Assembly (NCBI GenBank): GCA_937924755.1
Contig: CALEVZ010000006.1
Span: 1 to 38,091 of the forward strand
Length of the DNA: 38,091 nucleotides
Reading direction: 5' to 3'
Source: an uncultured bacterium
GTDB lineage: Bacteria; Acidobacteriota; Thermoanaerobaculia; Thermoanaerobaculales; Thermoanaerobaculaceae
The position numbers and the translations under genes are program-made. Under the pieces are notes generated by a model that was not told where the DNA came from, made no database searches, and saw nothing but the letters and a program-made list of their open reading frames with translations. Each line of letters starts with the position of its first letter. The stretch's first letter is position 1. Below are positions 16,166-24,545 of the stretch, piece after piece.

Positions 16166-16569
16166 CCGCCGCAGGCGGGCACGAGGCCCCGCAGGCCGAC
16201 GGCACCCTGGTGCTGGTGGCCGACGATGAGCCCAACATCCGCGAGACCATCTCGTTCATTCTGGAGATGGAGGGTTTTCGGGTGGTTCTTGCCGAGGACG
16301 GGGTGAGCACCTGGGAAAAGATCGTGGCGCTAAGGCCACAGGTGGTGTTGCTGGATGCCATGATGCCGCGGCTGGACGGGTTTTCCGTGTGCGGCCGGGT
16401 GCGCAGCGAGCCATCCCTGGCGGGCGTGCGCATCGTCATGGTGACCGCCCTCGGGCAGCGGGCCGACCGCGAGCGGGCGCTCGCCGCCGGAGCTGATCGC
16501 TACATCCCCAAGCCCTTCGACGAGGAGGAGCTGTTGCGTACCATCCACGAGCTGCTGGATTCCCGGTAG
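16162..16569 (+). CDS. Stand-alone response regulator (receiver domain only)
   Basis: A single receiver domain of 135 residues. The acidic pair is VADDEPNIRE (Asp21, Asp22), the phospho-acceptor is Asp65 in VVLLDAMMPRLDGF, the conserved Thr/Ser position is in VMVTALG, and the Lys is in YIPKPFDEEELL. No output domain is attached, so it should act by binding a protein partner, like CheY or DivK-type regulators. Its ATG overlaps the stop of the MglA-kinase fusion by four bases, so it is very likely the phosphoryl target of that kinase, the upstream kinase, or both. Confidence 0.92.
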   Translation: MTAAGGHEAPQADGTLVLVADDEPNIRETISFILEMEGFRVVLAEDGVSTWEKIVALRPQVVLLDAMMPRLDGFSVCGRVRSEPSLAGVRIVMVTALGQRADRERALAAGADRYIPKPFDEEELLRTIHELLDSR

Positions 16570-16682
16570 GTGGTCATGCCAGCGGTGGTTGACGCCCTTG
16601 TGACCTTTCCAGCGGGGCGCCAGGTCGCCTGGTTTTGGCCGCGGTGGGTGTCACGGCGATATCGGTGGCAGCCGAGGTGTTC

Positions 16683-17555
16683 ATGAGCGACCTGCTGGTC
16701 CTCACCTCGCAGCCGGCCCTGCCGTTGTACGGGGAACTGCGGCAGGCGGCGGCGGCCACCGGGCGGTCGCTCACCGTGGTGGATGCCACGACCGCCGTGG
16801 CCAGGGCGTGGCCGCCGGCGGTGTGGGCCGCCGGTGTGCCCGTTCACGGGGCGAGGGCGGTGCTGCCGCGGGTGGGCAACTGGCGACCGGCCTCGACCCT
16901 GGCGGTGCTGGAGGCGCTGGAGGCCGCCGGCGTGGCCTCCCTCAACCCGGCCTGGGCGGTGCGGGTGGGACGCGACCACTGGCGTACGGTGCAGGTTCTG
17001 GCGGCGGCCGGCCTGCCGTGCCCTGAAACCATTGCCGGCAGCGAACCGGAAAGGCTCGTCGAGGGCGCCGAGCGGCTGGGCTATCCCTGCGTGGTCAAGC
17101 AGCGACGCTCGCGCCAGGGGGTGGGAGTGATTCGCTGCGGGGACCGGGCGACCCTGGCCGCGGTGTTGGACTCCCTGTGGCGGGTGGGTGACGAGGTGGT
17201 GGTGCAGCGGTTTTGCTCTCCGGGGGGGGTGAGCGTGCGGGTGCTGGTGCTGGTGGGAGAGGTGCTGGGCGCCACCCGTCACACCGCCCGCGCCGGGGAG
17301 TTCCGCAGCAATGCCGCCCAGGGAGGCACCGTCGAGGCTTTCGAGCTGCGGGAGGATCTCGCCGGCCTGGCCCTCGGTGCCGCCGCCGCCGCCGGTCTGG
17401 GGTTCTGCGGGGTGGATCTGCTGCCCGATGGGGAACGCTGGGTGGTGGGGGAAGTTAACCCCACTCCAGGGTGGACGCACTTCACCGGCGCCACCGGCAT
17501 CGACGTGGCCGCTCGCCTGATCGCTGCCCTCCGCCGGCTGGGGGCCGGGGAGTGA
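16683..17555 (+). CDS. RimK-type ATP-grasp ligase
   Basis: The order of blocks is that of ATP-grasp carboxylate-amine ligases of the RimK/LysX/MptN group. The N-terminal domain is followed by NPAWAVRVGRDHWRTVQVLAAAG and then the first ATP-binding part, GYPCVVKQRRSRQGVGV. After VVVQRFCSPG come FRSNAAQGG and FCGVDLLPDGERWVVGEVNPTPGW, with the metal-binding Glu and Asn. Such enzymes use ATP to join an amino acid, often glutamate, to a protein or small molecule. The start is ATG 16683 with GAGGTG ahead; the frame is open upstream without family similarity. The protein has 290 residues. It is coupled by a four-base overlap to an rRNA methyltransferase gene, so a ribosomal target is possible but unproven. 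Confidence 0.8.
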   Translation: MSDLLVLTSQPALPLYGELRQAAAATGRSLTVVDATTAVARAWPPAVWAAGVPVHGARAVLPRVGNWRPASTLAVLEALEAAGVASLNPAWAVRVGRDHWRTVQVLAAAGLPCPETIAGSEPERLVEGAERLGYPCVVKQRRSRQGVGVIRCGDRATLAAVLDSLWRVGDEVVVQRFCSPGGVSVRVLVLVGEVLGATRHTARAGEFRSNAAQGGTVEAFELREDLAGLALGAAAAAGLGFCGVDLLPDGERWVVGEVNPTPGWTHFTGATGIDVAARLIAALRRLGAGE

Positions 17556-18712
17556 ACCCCTATCGGGTCGGCAGACGGGTCCGTCTGAAGCCCGGCAGGG
17601 AGGCGTCGTTGGCCCGCCTGCACCCCTGGGTGTACCGGGGAGCGCTGGAAGCCGTGGAAGGGGCGTCGGGCGCCGTGGAGGTGCTTGGCGCCGGCGGCAC
17701 GCGCCTGGGCGTGGCGCTGGCCGGCGAGCCGGGCGCCTCCCTGGCGTTGCGCATGGTGGCGTGGGGGCATGAGGAGTGGTCGCGGGAAACGTTACATCAC
17801 CGACTCGCCCACGCCAGCGCTCTGCGCCGCCGGCTGCCCCTCGATGCCGAGGCGTTTCGGCTGGTCAACGCCGAGGGCGACGGCCTGCCCGGTCTGGTCA
17901 TCGATCGCTACGGGCCCTGGGCGGTGATCGAGCCGTTCATGACCGCGTGGGATGATTACCTCTCCGACGTCGTGGCTTTTCTCCGCGATGCCGAAGGCGT
18001 GGCCGGTGTGCTGGTGCGGCGGGGCCAGAGGGTGGAAGCGGCGCTGGGGAAGCTGCCCTCAGCTCCGCTGGCCGTCCGAGAGGGGCCCTGGCTGCTGCTG
18101 GCCGACCTGGTGAGGGGGCAGAAGACGGGACTGTTCCTGGACCAGCGGGACAACCGCCGGCGCGTCTTTGAGCTCGCCCGGGACTGCAAGGTGCTCAATC
18201 TCTTCTCCTACAGCGGCGGCTTCGGGGTGGCGGCGCTGGCCGGCGGTGCCAGGCGGGTGGTCAACGTGGACGCCTCCGCCGCAGCCCTAAAGCTGGCCAG
18301 AAACACCTGGCAGGTGAATGGTTTGGCCGTGGCGGAAGCGGATTTCGTGCGGGGCGACGCCTTCCATCTGGCGCCGGAGCTACACGCTGCGGGGGAGCGG
18401 TTCGAGCTGGTCATCGTCGATCCGCCGGCCTTCGTCAGCCACCGTTCGCGGCTGGCGGAGGGGCTGCGCGGCTATAGGGAGATCAATCGCCAGGCACTCC
18501 GCGTCACCTCGGCGGGAGCGCTGCTGCTCACCTGCTCGTGCTCGGCGCTGGTGAGCGAGCAGCAGTTCGCGGAGGCGTTGCTGACGGCCGCGCTGGAGGT
18601 GGGTCGCCGCCTGACGGTGTTGGGGCGCTGGGGGGCCGGGCCGGATCACCCGGTGTCGCTCTACTGCCCCGAAACCCGTCACCTGAAGGCCTGGCTCTGC
18701 AGCGTTGAGTGA
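17552..18712 (+). CDS. rlmI: RlmI-type 23S rRNA cytosine-5 methyltransferase
   Basis: RlmI uses S-adenosylmethionine to methylate C1962 of 23S rRNA in E. coli; this 386-residue protein has the same build. The N-terminal PUA-like part (RVRLKPGREASLARLHPWVYRGAL) is followed by the EGDGLPGLVIDRYG block and GQKTGLFLDQRDNR. The SAM-binding VLNLFSYSGGFGVAAL comes next with the acidic VNVDAS, then VIVDPPAFV and TCSCS. The start is a GTG overlapping the ATP-grasp stop as GTGA; the open frame before it lacks family similarity. It is followed by 175 bases holding the promoter and leader of the rimP operon. An orthologous target site is inferred. Confidence 0.85.
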   Translation: MNPYRVGRRVRLKPGREASLARLHPWVYRGALEAVEGASGAVEVLGAGGTRLGVALAGEPGASLALRMVAWGHEEWSRETLHHRLAHASALRRRLPLDAEAFRLVNAEGDGLPGLVIDRYGPWAVIEPFMTAWDDYLSDVVAFLRDAEGVAGVLVRRGQRVEAALGKLPSAPLAVREGPWLLLADLVRGQKTGLFLDQRDNRRRVFELARDCKVLNLFSYSGGFGVAALAGGARRVVNVDASAAALKLARNTWQVNGLAVAEADFVRGDAFHLAPELHAAGERFELVIVDPPAFVSHRSRLAEGLRGYREINRQALRVTSAGALLLTCSCSALVSEQQFAEALLTAALEVGRRLTVLGRWGAGPDHPVSLYCPETRHLKAWLCSVE

Positions 18713-18758
18713 GTTCGGGGGCCGATGCGCAGCCCAGTGGGAGGCGCTGGCGGGGGAC

Positions 18759-18789
18759 TTGCGTTTTCTCCGCCGATCGCGTATATATT
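18759..18789 (+). promoter_or_regulatory. Sigma-70-type promoter of the rimP-nusA-infB operon
   Basis: TTGCGT (18759-18764) and TATATA (18782-18787) are separated by 17 bases, with the A/T run continuing to 18789. Transcription should start near 18794. The -10 element is framed by a 7-bp inverted repeat (18770-18776 and 18789-18795), a possible operator. Confidence 0.6.
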
Positions 18790-18809
18790 CGGCGGCTGCT
18801 TTCGATGAG

Positions 18810-18839
18810 AAAGTGGGACCGGTGGTCCCACTTTTTTTT
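18810..18839 (+). terminator. Intrinsic terminator in the rimP-nusA leader (likely attenuator)
   Basis: A perfect 11-bp stem AAAGTGGGACC / GGTCCCACTTT with a GGT loop is followed by a run of Ts; counting the end of the stem, eight Ts cover 18832-18839. It is the only hairpin with a T tract that I find in the window. It lies after the predicted promoter at 18759 and before rimP at 18888, so besides ending rlmI transcripts it should also terminate new transcripts of the operon that encodes NusA. That arrangement fits attenuation. Confidence 0.8.
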
Positions 18840-18887
18840 CGAGCGGCGGGCCCGCGGCGGCCGCGATTCGCCGCCTAGAGGAGACGG

Positions 18888-19421
18888 GTGGCACGACTGA
18901 CGGAAGAGCTGATGGCCCGACTTCATCGCCTGGCGCGGAGCGAGGGGATGGAGCTGGTGGCGGTGGAGGTGGGGGGAACCCCCCGCCGGCCGCGACTGCG
19001 GTTGGTGCTGGATCGCCGCGAGGGCAGCGTCACCCTGAACGACTGCGAGATCGTATCGCGGCAGGCGAGTCTGCTGCTGGACGAGGCCGATCCCTTTCCG
19101 GGCCCCTACACCCTGGAGGTGTCGTCTCCCGGACTCGACCGTAAACTTTATGGACCAGAAGATTACGAGAGATTCCGCGGCCACGCGGTGCGGGTGAAGA
19201 TGCGGCCGGGGGCGGGAAGCTCTCGGGTGATGGAGGGTTTTCTCCTGGGGCTGGAGGCGGGGGTGGTCCATCTCCGGATGGCCAGCGGTGAGGAGATAGG
19301 CATACCCGAGGAGGGTGTTTTCGAGGCGAGGCTCGATCCGTTTCTGGAAGAGCGACTGACCAGGCAGGGCGAGCGCCCTCGGCGGCGCGAGCGCGATAGG
19401 GCGAAGAGGGAACGGCAATGA
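18888..19421 (+). CDS. rimP: Ribosome maturation factor RimP
   Basis: RimP helps assemble the 30S ribosomal subunit. The first 80 residues show the alpha/beta N-terminal domain (GMELVAVEVGG, RLRLVLDRREGSVTLNDCEIVSRQ) and the hallmark LEVSSPGLDRKLYGPEDYERFRG. An SH3-like C-terminal domain follows, and a basic tail extends the protein to 177 residues, longer than E. coli RimP. The start is GTG with GAGGAG four bases upstream. Its stop overlaps the nusA start by four bases. Position at the head of rimP-nusA-infB is conserved across bacteria. Confidence 0.93.
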   Translation: MARLTEELMARLHRLARSEGMELVAVEVGGTPRRPRLRLVLDRREGSVTLNDCEIVSRQASLLLDEADPFPGPYTLEVSSPGLDRKLYGPEDYERFRGHAVRVKMRPGAGSSRVMEGFLLGLEAGVVHLRMASGEEIGIPEEGVFEARLDPFLEERLTRQGERPRRRERDRAKRERQ

Positions 19422-20842
19422 AGATGGAGCTGGGCAACCTGATCCGGCAGGTCTCCCACGAACGGGAGATTGAGCCCGAGCGGCTGGTGGCCGCCCTGGA
19501 GGAGGCGATCTCGCAGGCGGCGCGCAAGCATTTCCGAGAACGGGGGGTGCGCACCCGCATCGATCTCGCCAACGGCGAGCTGACGTGTATTCGCGTTCGC
19601 CAGGTGGTGGCCACGCCGGAAGAGGTGCTGGACTCCACCGGCGAAGTGACGCTAGAGATGGCGCGCCTCACCCACCCCACCGCCGAGGTGGGGGACGAGA
19701 TCGTCCTGGGAGAGCTAGACACCTCCCAGTTGGGGCGGATCGCCGCCCAGGCCGCGCGGCAGATGCTCTTCCAGCGCGTGCGCGAGGCGGAGCGGGACAA
19801 CATTTACAACGAGTTCATCGGCAAGGTGGGAGAGCTGGTCAACGGCATCGTCAAGCGTTTCGAGCACGGCGGCATCGTCGTCGAGCTGGGGCGCACCGAA
19901 GGTATCGTGCCCCGCGCCTACCAGGTGCGCCACGAGCGCTATAGCCAGGGGGACCGCATTCGCGCCGTCATCGTCGATGTGACCAAGGACGCCAATCGTC
20001 CCCAGGTAATCCTGTCGCGCACCTCTCCTCAGCTGCTGATCAAGCTTTTGGAGATGGAGGTGCCGGAGATCTACGACGGCACGGTGATGATCCGCGGGTG
20101 CGTGCGCGAGCCGGGGGAGCGCGCCAAGGTGGCGGTATCGTCCCGGGATCGCGATGTGGATCCGGTGGGCGCCTGCGTGGGCATGAAGGGCTCGCGGGTG
20201 CAGGCGATCATGCGCGAGCTCAAAGGGGAAAAAGTCGATATTATCCCCTACTCCCCCGATCTCGTGACCTTCGCCCAGAACGCTTTGGCGCCGGCCAAGA
20301 TCAACCGCGTCGCGCTGCGCGAGAACGTCATTCGCACCCCCATCGTGGACACCGATGGCAGCCCCGCCCTGGACGAATCGGGGGCGCCGCTGGTGGTCAC
20401 CCGCACCGAGACGGTGCTGGATGTCATCGTCTCCGACGAGCAGCTCTCCCTCGCCATCGGCAAGCGCGGCCAGAACGTGCGCCTGGCCTCGCGCCTGCTC
20501 AACAGCCGGATCGAAATCAAGAGCGAGGAGGCGGTGAAGGACGAGGTAGCCGCCGCCCTCGCCGCCATGCTGCGCCAGGTGGAAGGAGTCGAGGAGGAGA
20601 TTGAACCGGAGGAGCACGCCGCCGAGGTGGACTACGACTCCCACCTGCCCCTCGAGGACGTGCCGGAGCTTCCCGAGCGTCTGCGCGAACGCCTGCTGGA
20701 ACATGGCATTTCCCACGCCGGGGCTCTGGCCGCCGCCGATCCCGCCAAGTTGATGGAAATCCCTGGCATCGGACCCCATACCGCGGCCAAGCTCATCGCC
20801 GCCGCGGCGGGAGCGCTGGCCGCCCAGGTGAACGAGGAGTAG
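19418..20842 (+). CDS. nusA: Transcription termination/antitermination factor NusA
   Basis: NusA binds RNA polymerase and RNA hairpins and modulates pausing, termination and antitermination. The N-terminal polymerase-binding domain (about 1-125) is followed by an S1 domain starting around IVKRFEHGGIVVELG. Two KH domains come next (DVDPVGACVGMKGSRVQAI; LSLAIGKRGQNVRLASRL). After an acidic linker, a single helix-hairpin-helix module (LMEIPGIGPHTAAKLI) ends the 474-residue protein, where some relatives have larger acidic repeats. The start overlaps rimP by four bases. The hairpin terminator in the operon leader offers a direct way for NusA level to feed back on its own expression. Confidence 0.96.
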   Translation: MKMELGNLIRQVSHEREIEPERLVAALEEAISQAARKHFRERGVRTRIDLANGELTCIRVRQVVATPEEVLDSTGEVTLEMARLTHPTAEVGDEIVLGELDTSQLGRIAAQAARQMLFQRVREAERDNIYNEFIGKVGELVNGIVKRFEHGGIVVELGRTEGIVPRAYQVRHERYSQGDRIRAVIVDVTKDANRPQVILSRTSPQLLIKLLEMEVPEIYDGTVMIRGCVREPGERAKVAVSSRDRDVDPVGACVGMKGSRVQAIMRELKGEKVDIIPYSPDLVTFAQNALAPAKINRVALRENVIRTPIVDTDGSPALDESGAPLVVTRTETVLDVIVSDEQLSLAIGKRGQNVRLASRLLNSRIEIKSEEAVKDEVAAALAAMLRQVEGVEEEIEPEEHAAEVDYDSHLPLEDVPELPERLRERLLEHGISHAGALAAADPAKLMEIPGIGPHTAAKLIAAAAGALAAQVNEE

Positions 20843-20845
20843 CGC

Positions 20846-23695
20846 ATGCCGCAGATGTTCCGTGTCGGCGATCTTGCCCTGCAGATGGGCGTCTCCGCGG
20901 AGGAGCTGATCTTCAAGTTGCGCTCCATCGGCGTCGAAGTGGGCAGCGCCAACGACACTCTCGACCTGTCCACGGTGCGGGCGATCATCACTGGAGAGAC
21001 GCTGCAGCGGCGGCCACGGGAGGTGATCGTGCGCCGGGATGCGGCAGCGGTGGAAGAAACTCGGCAGGCCGCGACCCCTGCCCTGGAGCGTCTGCGCCGC
21101 CGGCGGCCGGCGCGGCGCCTGCAAGGAGAAGAGGTTCCCGATGAGGTGCCCAACCTGGCGGCCATGACCTTGCCCGCCTCCGCGCCCAGGCCGCGTCCCG
21201 CCGCGCCGGTGACCCCCACCGGTGGCGAGGAGGTGCGGGGGACCGCTCCCCCTCCCGAGCTGCCAAAGGTCGGCAAGGAGGTGCCATCGCCCGGTGAAGC
21301 CGTCGAGCCCACGCCTGCGGGGCCCGAGGCGATTGCCGGGGAGGAGGCGGCCGTGGAACCCGCGCCGAAGCTCGTACAGCCGGAGACCGCCCCTGCGCCG
21401 CTCGTGGAGGCCGATAGTGGGACGGCCGTGGAGGTTGCCGAGGTGCTGGCGCCTCCTCCACAGGTGGCGGTGCCAGAGGTGGGGGTGGCGGAGGGACAGC
21501 CACAGCCGGCGGTGGCTGCGCCGGCGGGAGCCTCCGAGGCGCAGCCCAAGGGCAAACCCGGCAAGAAGCGGGTGGCGCGCACGCCATTGGAGTCGCAACT
21601 GCGCGAGCTCTCCGACGACGAGATCAAGCAACGAGTACTAGCGGCCAAGCAGGCGGCGGCCAAGCCGGCAGCTCCCCCTCCGGCGACCAAGCCGGTGCGG
21701 GGGAAGGCCTCGCGCAAGGCCAAATCGGCCGCGGATGCCGACGAGATCCGGGACCTGCTGGCGAAATTTGAGGAGTCCCGCGTCCGGGTGGCCGACGCCG
21801 TACCCGCCCAGGCGCGCCCCATGGCGCCCGTCGGACGGCAGCGACCCCAGCGCACCCGGCGGGTGCGCAGCGACGCGCCGGTGGCGGTTCGAACCGTTTC
21901 CCTGGAGTTCCGCGACGGCAAGAAACCCGAAGGCCCCATCTACCTCTCCGAGGCCCTCACCGTCCGCGAGCTGGCGGAGAAGCTCAACGTCCTCGTCAAG
22001 GACCTCATGGCCTACCTCATCTCCAAGAAGATCCTGGTGACCGCCAACCAGACCCTGCCCCAGGATCTGGCGGAGGAGATCTGCGCTGAGCTGGGCGTCG
22101 AGGCCATGGGCGTGACGTTCGAGGAGGAGATCGATCTGGAGCAGGAGGAGACGGCCGTCGCCGTCGGCGCCCTCACCCCACGCCCCCCGGTGGTCACGGT
22201 GATGGGGCACGTGGACCACGGCAAGACCTCGTTGCTGGACGCCATCCGCTCCACCCGGGTGGCGGCCGGTGAGGCGGGGGGCATCACGCAGCATATCGGC
22301 GCCTCGCGGATTGAGCACGGCGGAAGAGCAGTGGTGTTCATCGATACCCCCGGGCACGAGGCGTTCACACAAATGCGCGCTCGCGGCGCTCGGGTCACCG
22401 ACATGGTGGTATTGGTGGTGGCCGCCGATGACGGGGTGATGCCACAGACCGTCGAAGCGATCAACCACGCACGCGCCGGAAGGGTTCCGATCATTGTCGC
22501 CATCAACAAGATCGACAAACCAAACGCGAACGTGGACCGGGTCAAGAAGGAGCTGGCCGGCCACGGGGTGCTGGTGGAGGGGTGGGGGGGTGACACGCCG
22601 GTGGTCGAAGTCTCGGCCCTCAAGCGCCAGGGCATCGACGATCTTCTGGAGGTGATCCTGCTGGTGGCGGAGATGGCGGACCTCAAGGCCACCGTCGAGG
22701 GTCCGGCCCGCGGGACAGTCCTGGAAGCGCGCCGGGATCGCGGGCGGGGGGTGGTGGCCACGGTGCTGGTGCAGCAAGGGACGCTCTCGTCGGGAGATTA
22801 CTTCTTTGCCGGCGCCACCCACGGCCGGGTGCGGGCCATGGTGGACACCAACCGCAAGCCGGTGCGCCAGGCCCTGCCATCGGACGCGGTGGAAATCATG
22901 GGCTTCGACGACCTCCCCGAGGCCGGCGACACCTTCCAGGTGGTGGAGTCGGAGGCACGCGCCCGCGAGGTCGCCTCTTACCGCCAGGCGAAGCAGCGCG
23001 AGGAACAGATGGCCAGCTCCCGCAAGGTGAGTCTCGAGGGGCTGATGGACAAGATTCGCGCCGACGAGGTGCGGGCCCTCAACATCGTTCTCAAGGCGGA
23101 TGTGCAGGGCTCGGTGGAGGTGCTGCGCGACGCCCTGACGCGGCTTTCCACCCGCGAGGTGGAGGTCAACGTTCTGCACGCCTCTGCCGGCGCCGTCACC
23201 GTCAACGACGTGCTGCTGGCCTCCGCCTCCAACGCCGTGGTGATCGGGTTCAACGTTCGCCCCGAGCGCTCCGCCAAGGAGCTCGCCGAGCGGGAGCGGG
23301 TCGACGTGCGGCTGTATTCGGTGATCTACCACCTCACCGAGGACATCCAGAAGGCGATGACCGGCATGCTCGCCCCCACCTTCCGGGAAGAGGAGCTGGG
23401 GCGAGCGGAAGTGCGTGAGGTCTTCCACGTCAGCCGGGTGGGAACCATCGCCGGCTGCATGGTGCTGGATGGGGCGATTGCGCGCAACGCCAAGGTGCGG
23501 CTGCTGCGCGACCATGTGGTGGTGTGGGAGGGCTCGATCGCCTCCTTGCGCCGCTTCAAGGACGATGTCTCGGAGGTCAAACGCGGGTTCGAGTGCGGCA
23601 TCGGCCTCGAACGCTTCCAGGACATCAAGGTCGGGGACGTAATCGAGGCCTACCGCGTCGTCGAGGTGGCCCGCGAGCTGGCCAAGGAAGCGTGA
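20846..23695 (+). CDS. infB: Translation initiation factor IF-2
   Basis: IF-2 is the GTPase that brings initiator tRNA to the ribosome. The N-terminal IF2_N module ([22 protein letters not shown] truncated here by eye to residues 4-23) is followed by about 250 residues of Ala/Pro/Glu-rich linker. A second IF2_N-like segment ([20 protein letters not shown]) precedes the GTPase domain. Its motifs are GHVDHGKTS from residue 454, DTPGHEAF and NKID. The C-terminal domains hold [12 protein letters not shown] and the initiator tRNA-binding end. At 949 residues it is of the long form. GAGGAG precedes the ATG, three bases after the nusA stop. The low-complexity linker is GC-biased, which explains long spurious open frames on the other strand. 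Confidence 0.96.
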   Translation: MPQMFRVGDLALQMGVSAEELIFKLRSIGVEVGSANDTLDLSTVRAIITGETLQRRPREVIVRRDAAAVEETRQAATPALERLRRRRPARRLQGEEVPDEVPNLAAMTLPASAPRPRPAAPVTPTGGEEVRGTAPPPELPKVGKEVPSPGEAVEPTPAGPEAIAGEEAAVEPAPKLVQPETAPAPLVEADSGTAVEVAEVLAPPPQVAVPEVGVAEGQPQPAVAAPAGASEAQPKGKPGKKRVARTPLESQLRELSDDEIKQRVLAAKQAAAKPAAPPPATKPVRGKASRKAKSAADADEIRDLLAKFEESRVRVADAVPAQARPMAPVGRQRPQRTRRVRSDAPVAVRTVSLEFRDGKKPEGPIYLSEALTVRELAEKLNVLVKDLMAYLISKKILVTANQTLPQDLAEEICAELGVEAMGVTFEEEIDLEQEETAVAVGALTPRPPVVTVMGHVDHGKTSLLDAIRSTRVAAGEAGGITQHIGASRIEHGGRAVVFIDTPGHEAFTQMRARGARVTDMVVLVVAADDGVMPQTVEAINHARAGRVPIIVAINKIDKPNANVDRVKKELAGHGVLVEGWGGDTPVVEVSALKRQGIDDLLEVILLVAEMADLKATVEGPARGTVLEARRDRGRGVVATVLVQQGTLSSGDYFFAGATHGRVRAMVDTNRKPVRQALPSDAVEIMGFDDLPEAGDTFQVVESEARAREVASYRQAKQREEQMASSRKVSLEGLMDKIRADEVRALNIVLKADVQGSVEVLRDALTRLSTREVEVNVLHASAGAVTVNDVLLASASNAVVIGFNVRPERSAKELAERERVDVRLYSVIYHLTEDIQKAMTGMLAPTFREEELGRAEVREVFHVSRVGTIAGCMVLDGAIARNAKVRLLRDHVVVWEGSIASLRRFKDDVSEVKRGFECGIGLERFQDIKVGDVIEAYRVVEVARELAKEA

Positions 23696-23775
23696 TGCAG
23701 CGACGTACACGCGCGGCCAGCCGGGAGTATGCCTGGGCGGTCAACGGCCCGGTCGTCGGCCAGGAATGGGCATGA
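23695..23775 (+). CDS. Possible 26-residue coupling ORF between infB and the DUF503 gene
   Basis: The ATG overlaps the infB stop as TGATG, and the TGA overlaps the DUF503 ATG as ATGA. The frame thus bridges exactly the 76-base gap with both kinds of overlap used for translational coupling elsewhere in this cluster. The peptide (starting [12 protein letters not shown]) has no recognised motif. It may be a chance frame, or serve only to carry ribosomes onto the next gene. No independent ribosome-binding site was seen. Confidence 0.25.
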   Translation: MQRRTRAASREYAWAVNGPVVGQEWA

Positions 23776-24080
23776 GCGAACCGGTGGCCCTGTTTGTGGC
23801 GCTGGGGGAGGTGCAGCTGCACCTGCCGGGGGCGCGCTCGCTCAAAGAGAAGCGGCACGATCTGCGCTCGTTGATCGATCGATTGCGCGCCCGCTGCACG
23901 GTGTTGGTGGTGGAAAGCGACCATCAGGAGCTCCACCAGCGGGCAGGGCTGGCGATTTCCTCCCTGGCCAGCGACGCCGAGGCGGCCCGTACCACCGTGG
24001 CGCGCGCCCTCGACTTCGTGCACTCCAGCTTCCCCGGGGTGGTGCTGGAGGAGCGAATCAGCGTGGTGCAGGTGCGCTGA
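23772..24080 (+). CDS. DUF503 (YlxP-like) family protein
   Basis: A 102-residue protein of the DUF503/YlxP family, commonly found between infB and rbfA. The family signature is the run of basic residues in ARSLKEKRHDLRSLIDRLRARC, followed by the ferredoxin-like strands VLVVESDHQELHQRAGLAIS and a final strand ending VVQVR. Function is not established; the neighbourhood suggests a link to ribosome or RNA metabolism. I chose the ATG at 23772 because AGGA lies six bases upstream; the ATG two codons earlier is too close to it. Confidence 0.88.
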   Translation: MSEPVALFVALGEVQLHLPGARSLKEKRHDLRSLIDRLRARCTVLVVESDHQELHQRAGLAISSLASDAEAARTTVARALDFVHSSFPGVVLEERISVVQVR

Positions 24081-24155
24081 TGTCGGGTTGCTGTACTTTG
24101 CACCGCGTGATTGTGCCCCCGGCCCTGGCAGCCGGGCCAAGGGAGGAGGATGGCA

Positions 24156-24545
24156 ATGCGTGATCCCGCCCTGCGCCGCGCCCGCCTCACCCACGCCATC
24201 CGCCAGGTGCTCTCCGAGCTGCTGCTCACCGAGGTGAAGGATCCGCGACTGGCCGGGGTAGTGATTTCAGAGGTGGAGCTGTCCCGCGACCTGAAGCTTG
24301 CCCGGGCGTTCTTTTCGGTGATCGGCGAGGGGGAACGGGAGAGGCAGGCCGCCGACGGTTTGGCCCAGGCCCGCCAGTACCTGCGACGGGAGATGGGTCG
24401 GCGGCTGAAGATCCACAACACCCCCGAGCTGCAGTTCGAGCGTGACCGCGGCTACGAGCGCGCCGACCGCATGGATCGGCTGCTGGCGACGTTACACCCC
24501 GGCGGAGGGGAGGACCGCGCCCAGGAGGAAGGTGGGAATGGCTGA
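24156..24545 (+). CDS. rbfA: Ribosome-binding factor A
   Basis: RbfA is a small KH-like protein needed for late 30S maturation and 16S rRNA 5'-end processing. The blocks AIRQVLSELLLTEVKDPRL, VVISEVELSRDLKLARAFFSV and LKIHNTPELQFERDRGYERADRMD are the family core. The ATG at 24156 sits six to nine bases after GGGAGGAGG and gives 129 residues. The ATG two codons earlier abuts the ribosome-binding site and is less likely. The 3' end overlaps the DHH phosphoesterase gene by eight bases. Confidence 0.92.
   Translation: MRDPALRRARLTHAIRQVLSELLLTEVKDPRLAGVVISEVELSRDLKLARAFFSVIGEGERERQAADGLAQARQYLRREMGRRLKIHNTPELQFERDRGYERADRMDRLLATLHPGGGEDRAQEEGGNG

Noticed and set aside
16600-16640. Small CCAGG/CCTGG stem followed by TTTT between the response regulator and the ATP-grasp gene
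   Set aside because: Only five base pairs and four Ts; too weak to call a terminator.
19715-21631. A 638-codon minus-strand open frame across nusA and infB
   Set aside because: It is antisense to conserved genes, is full of His, Arg and Gly typical of GC-rich shadow frames, and has no domain.
21638-23710. A 690-codon minus-strand open frame opposite infB
   Set aside because: Same reasoning: it mirrors infB codons and has no ribosome-binding site or family similarity.
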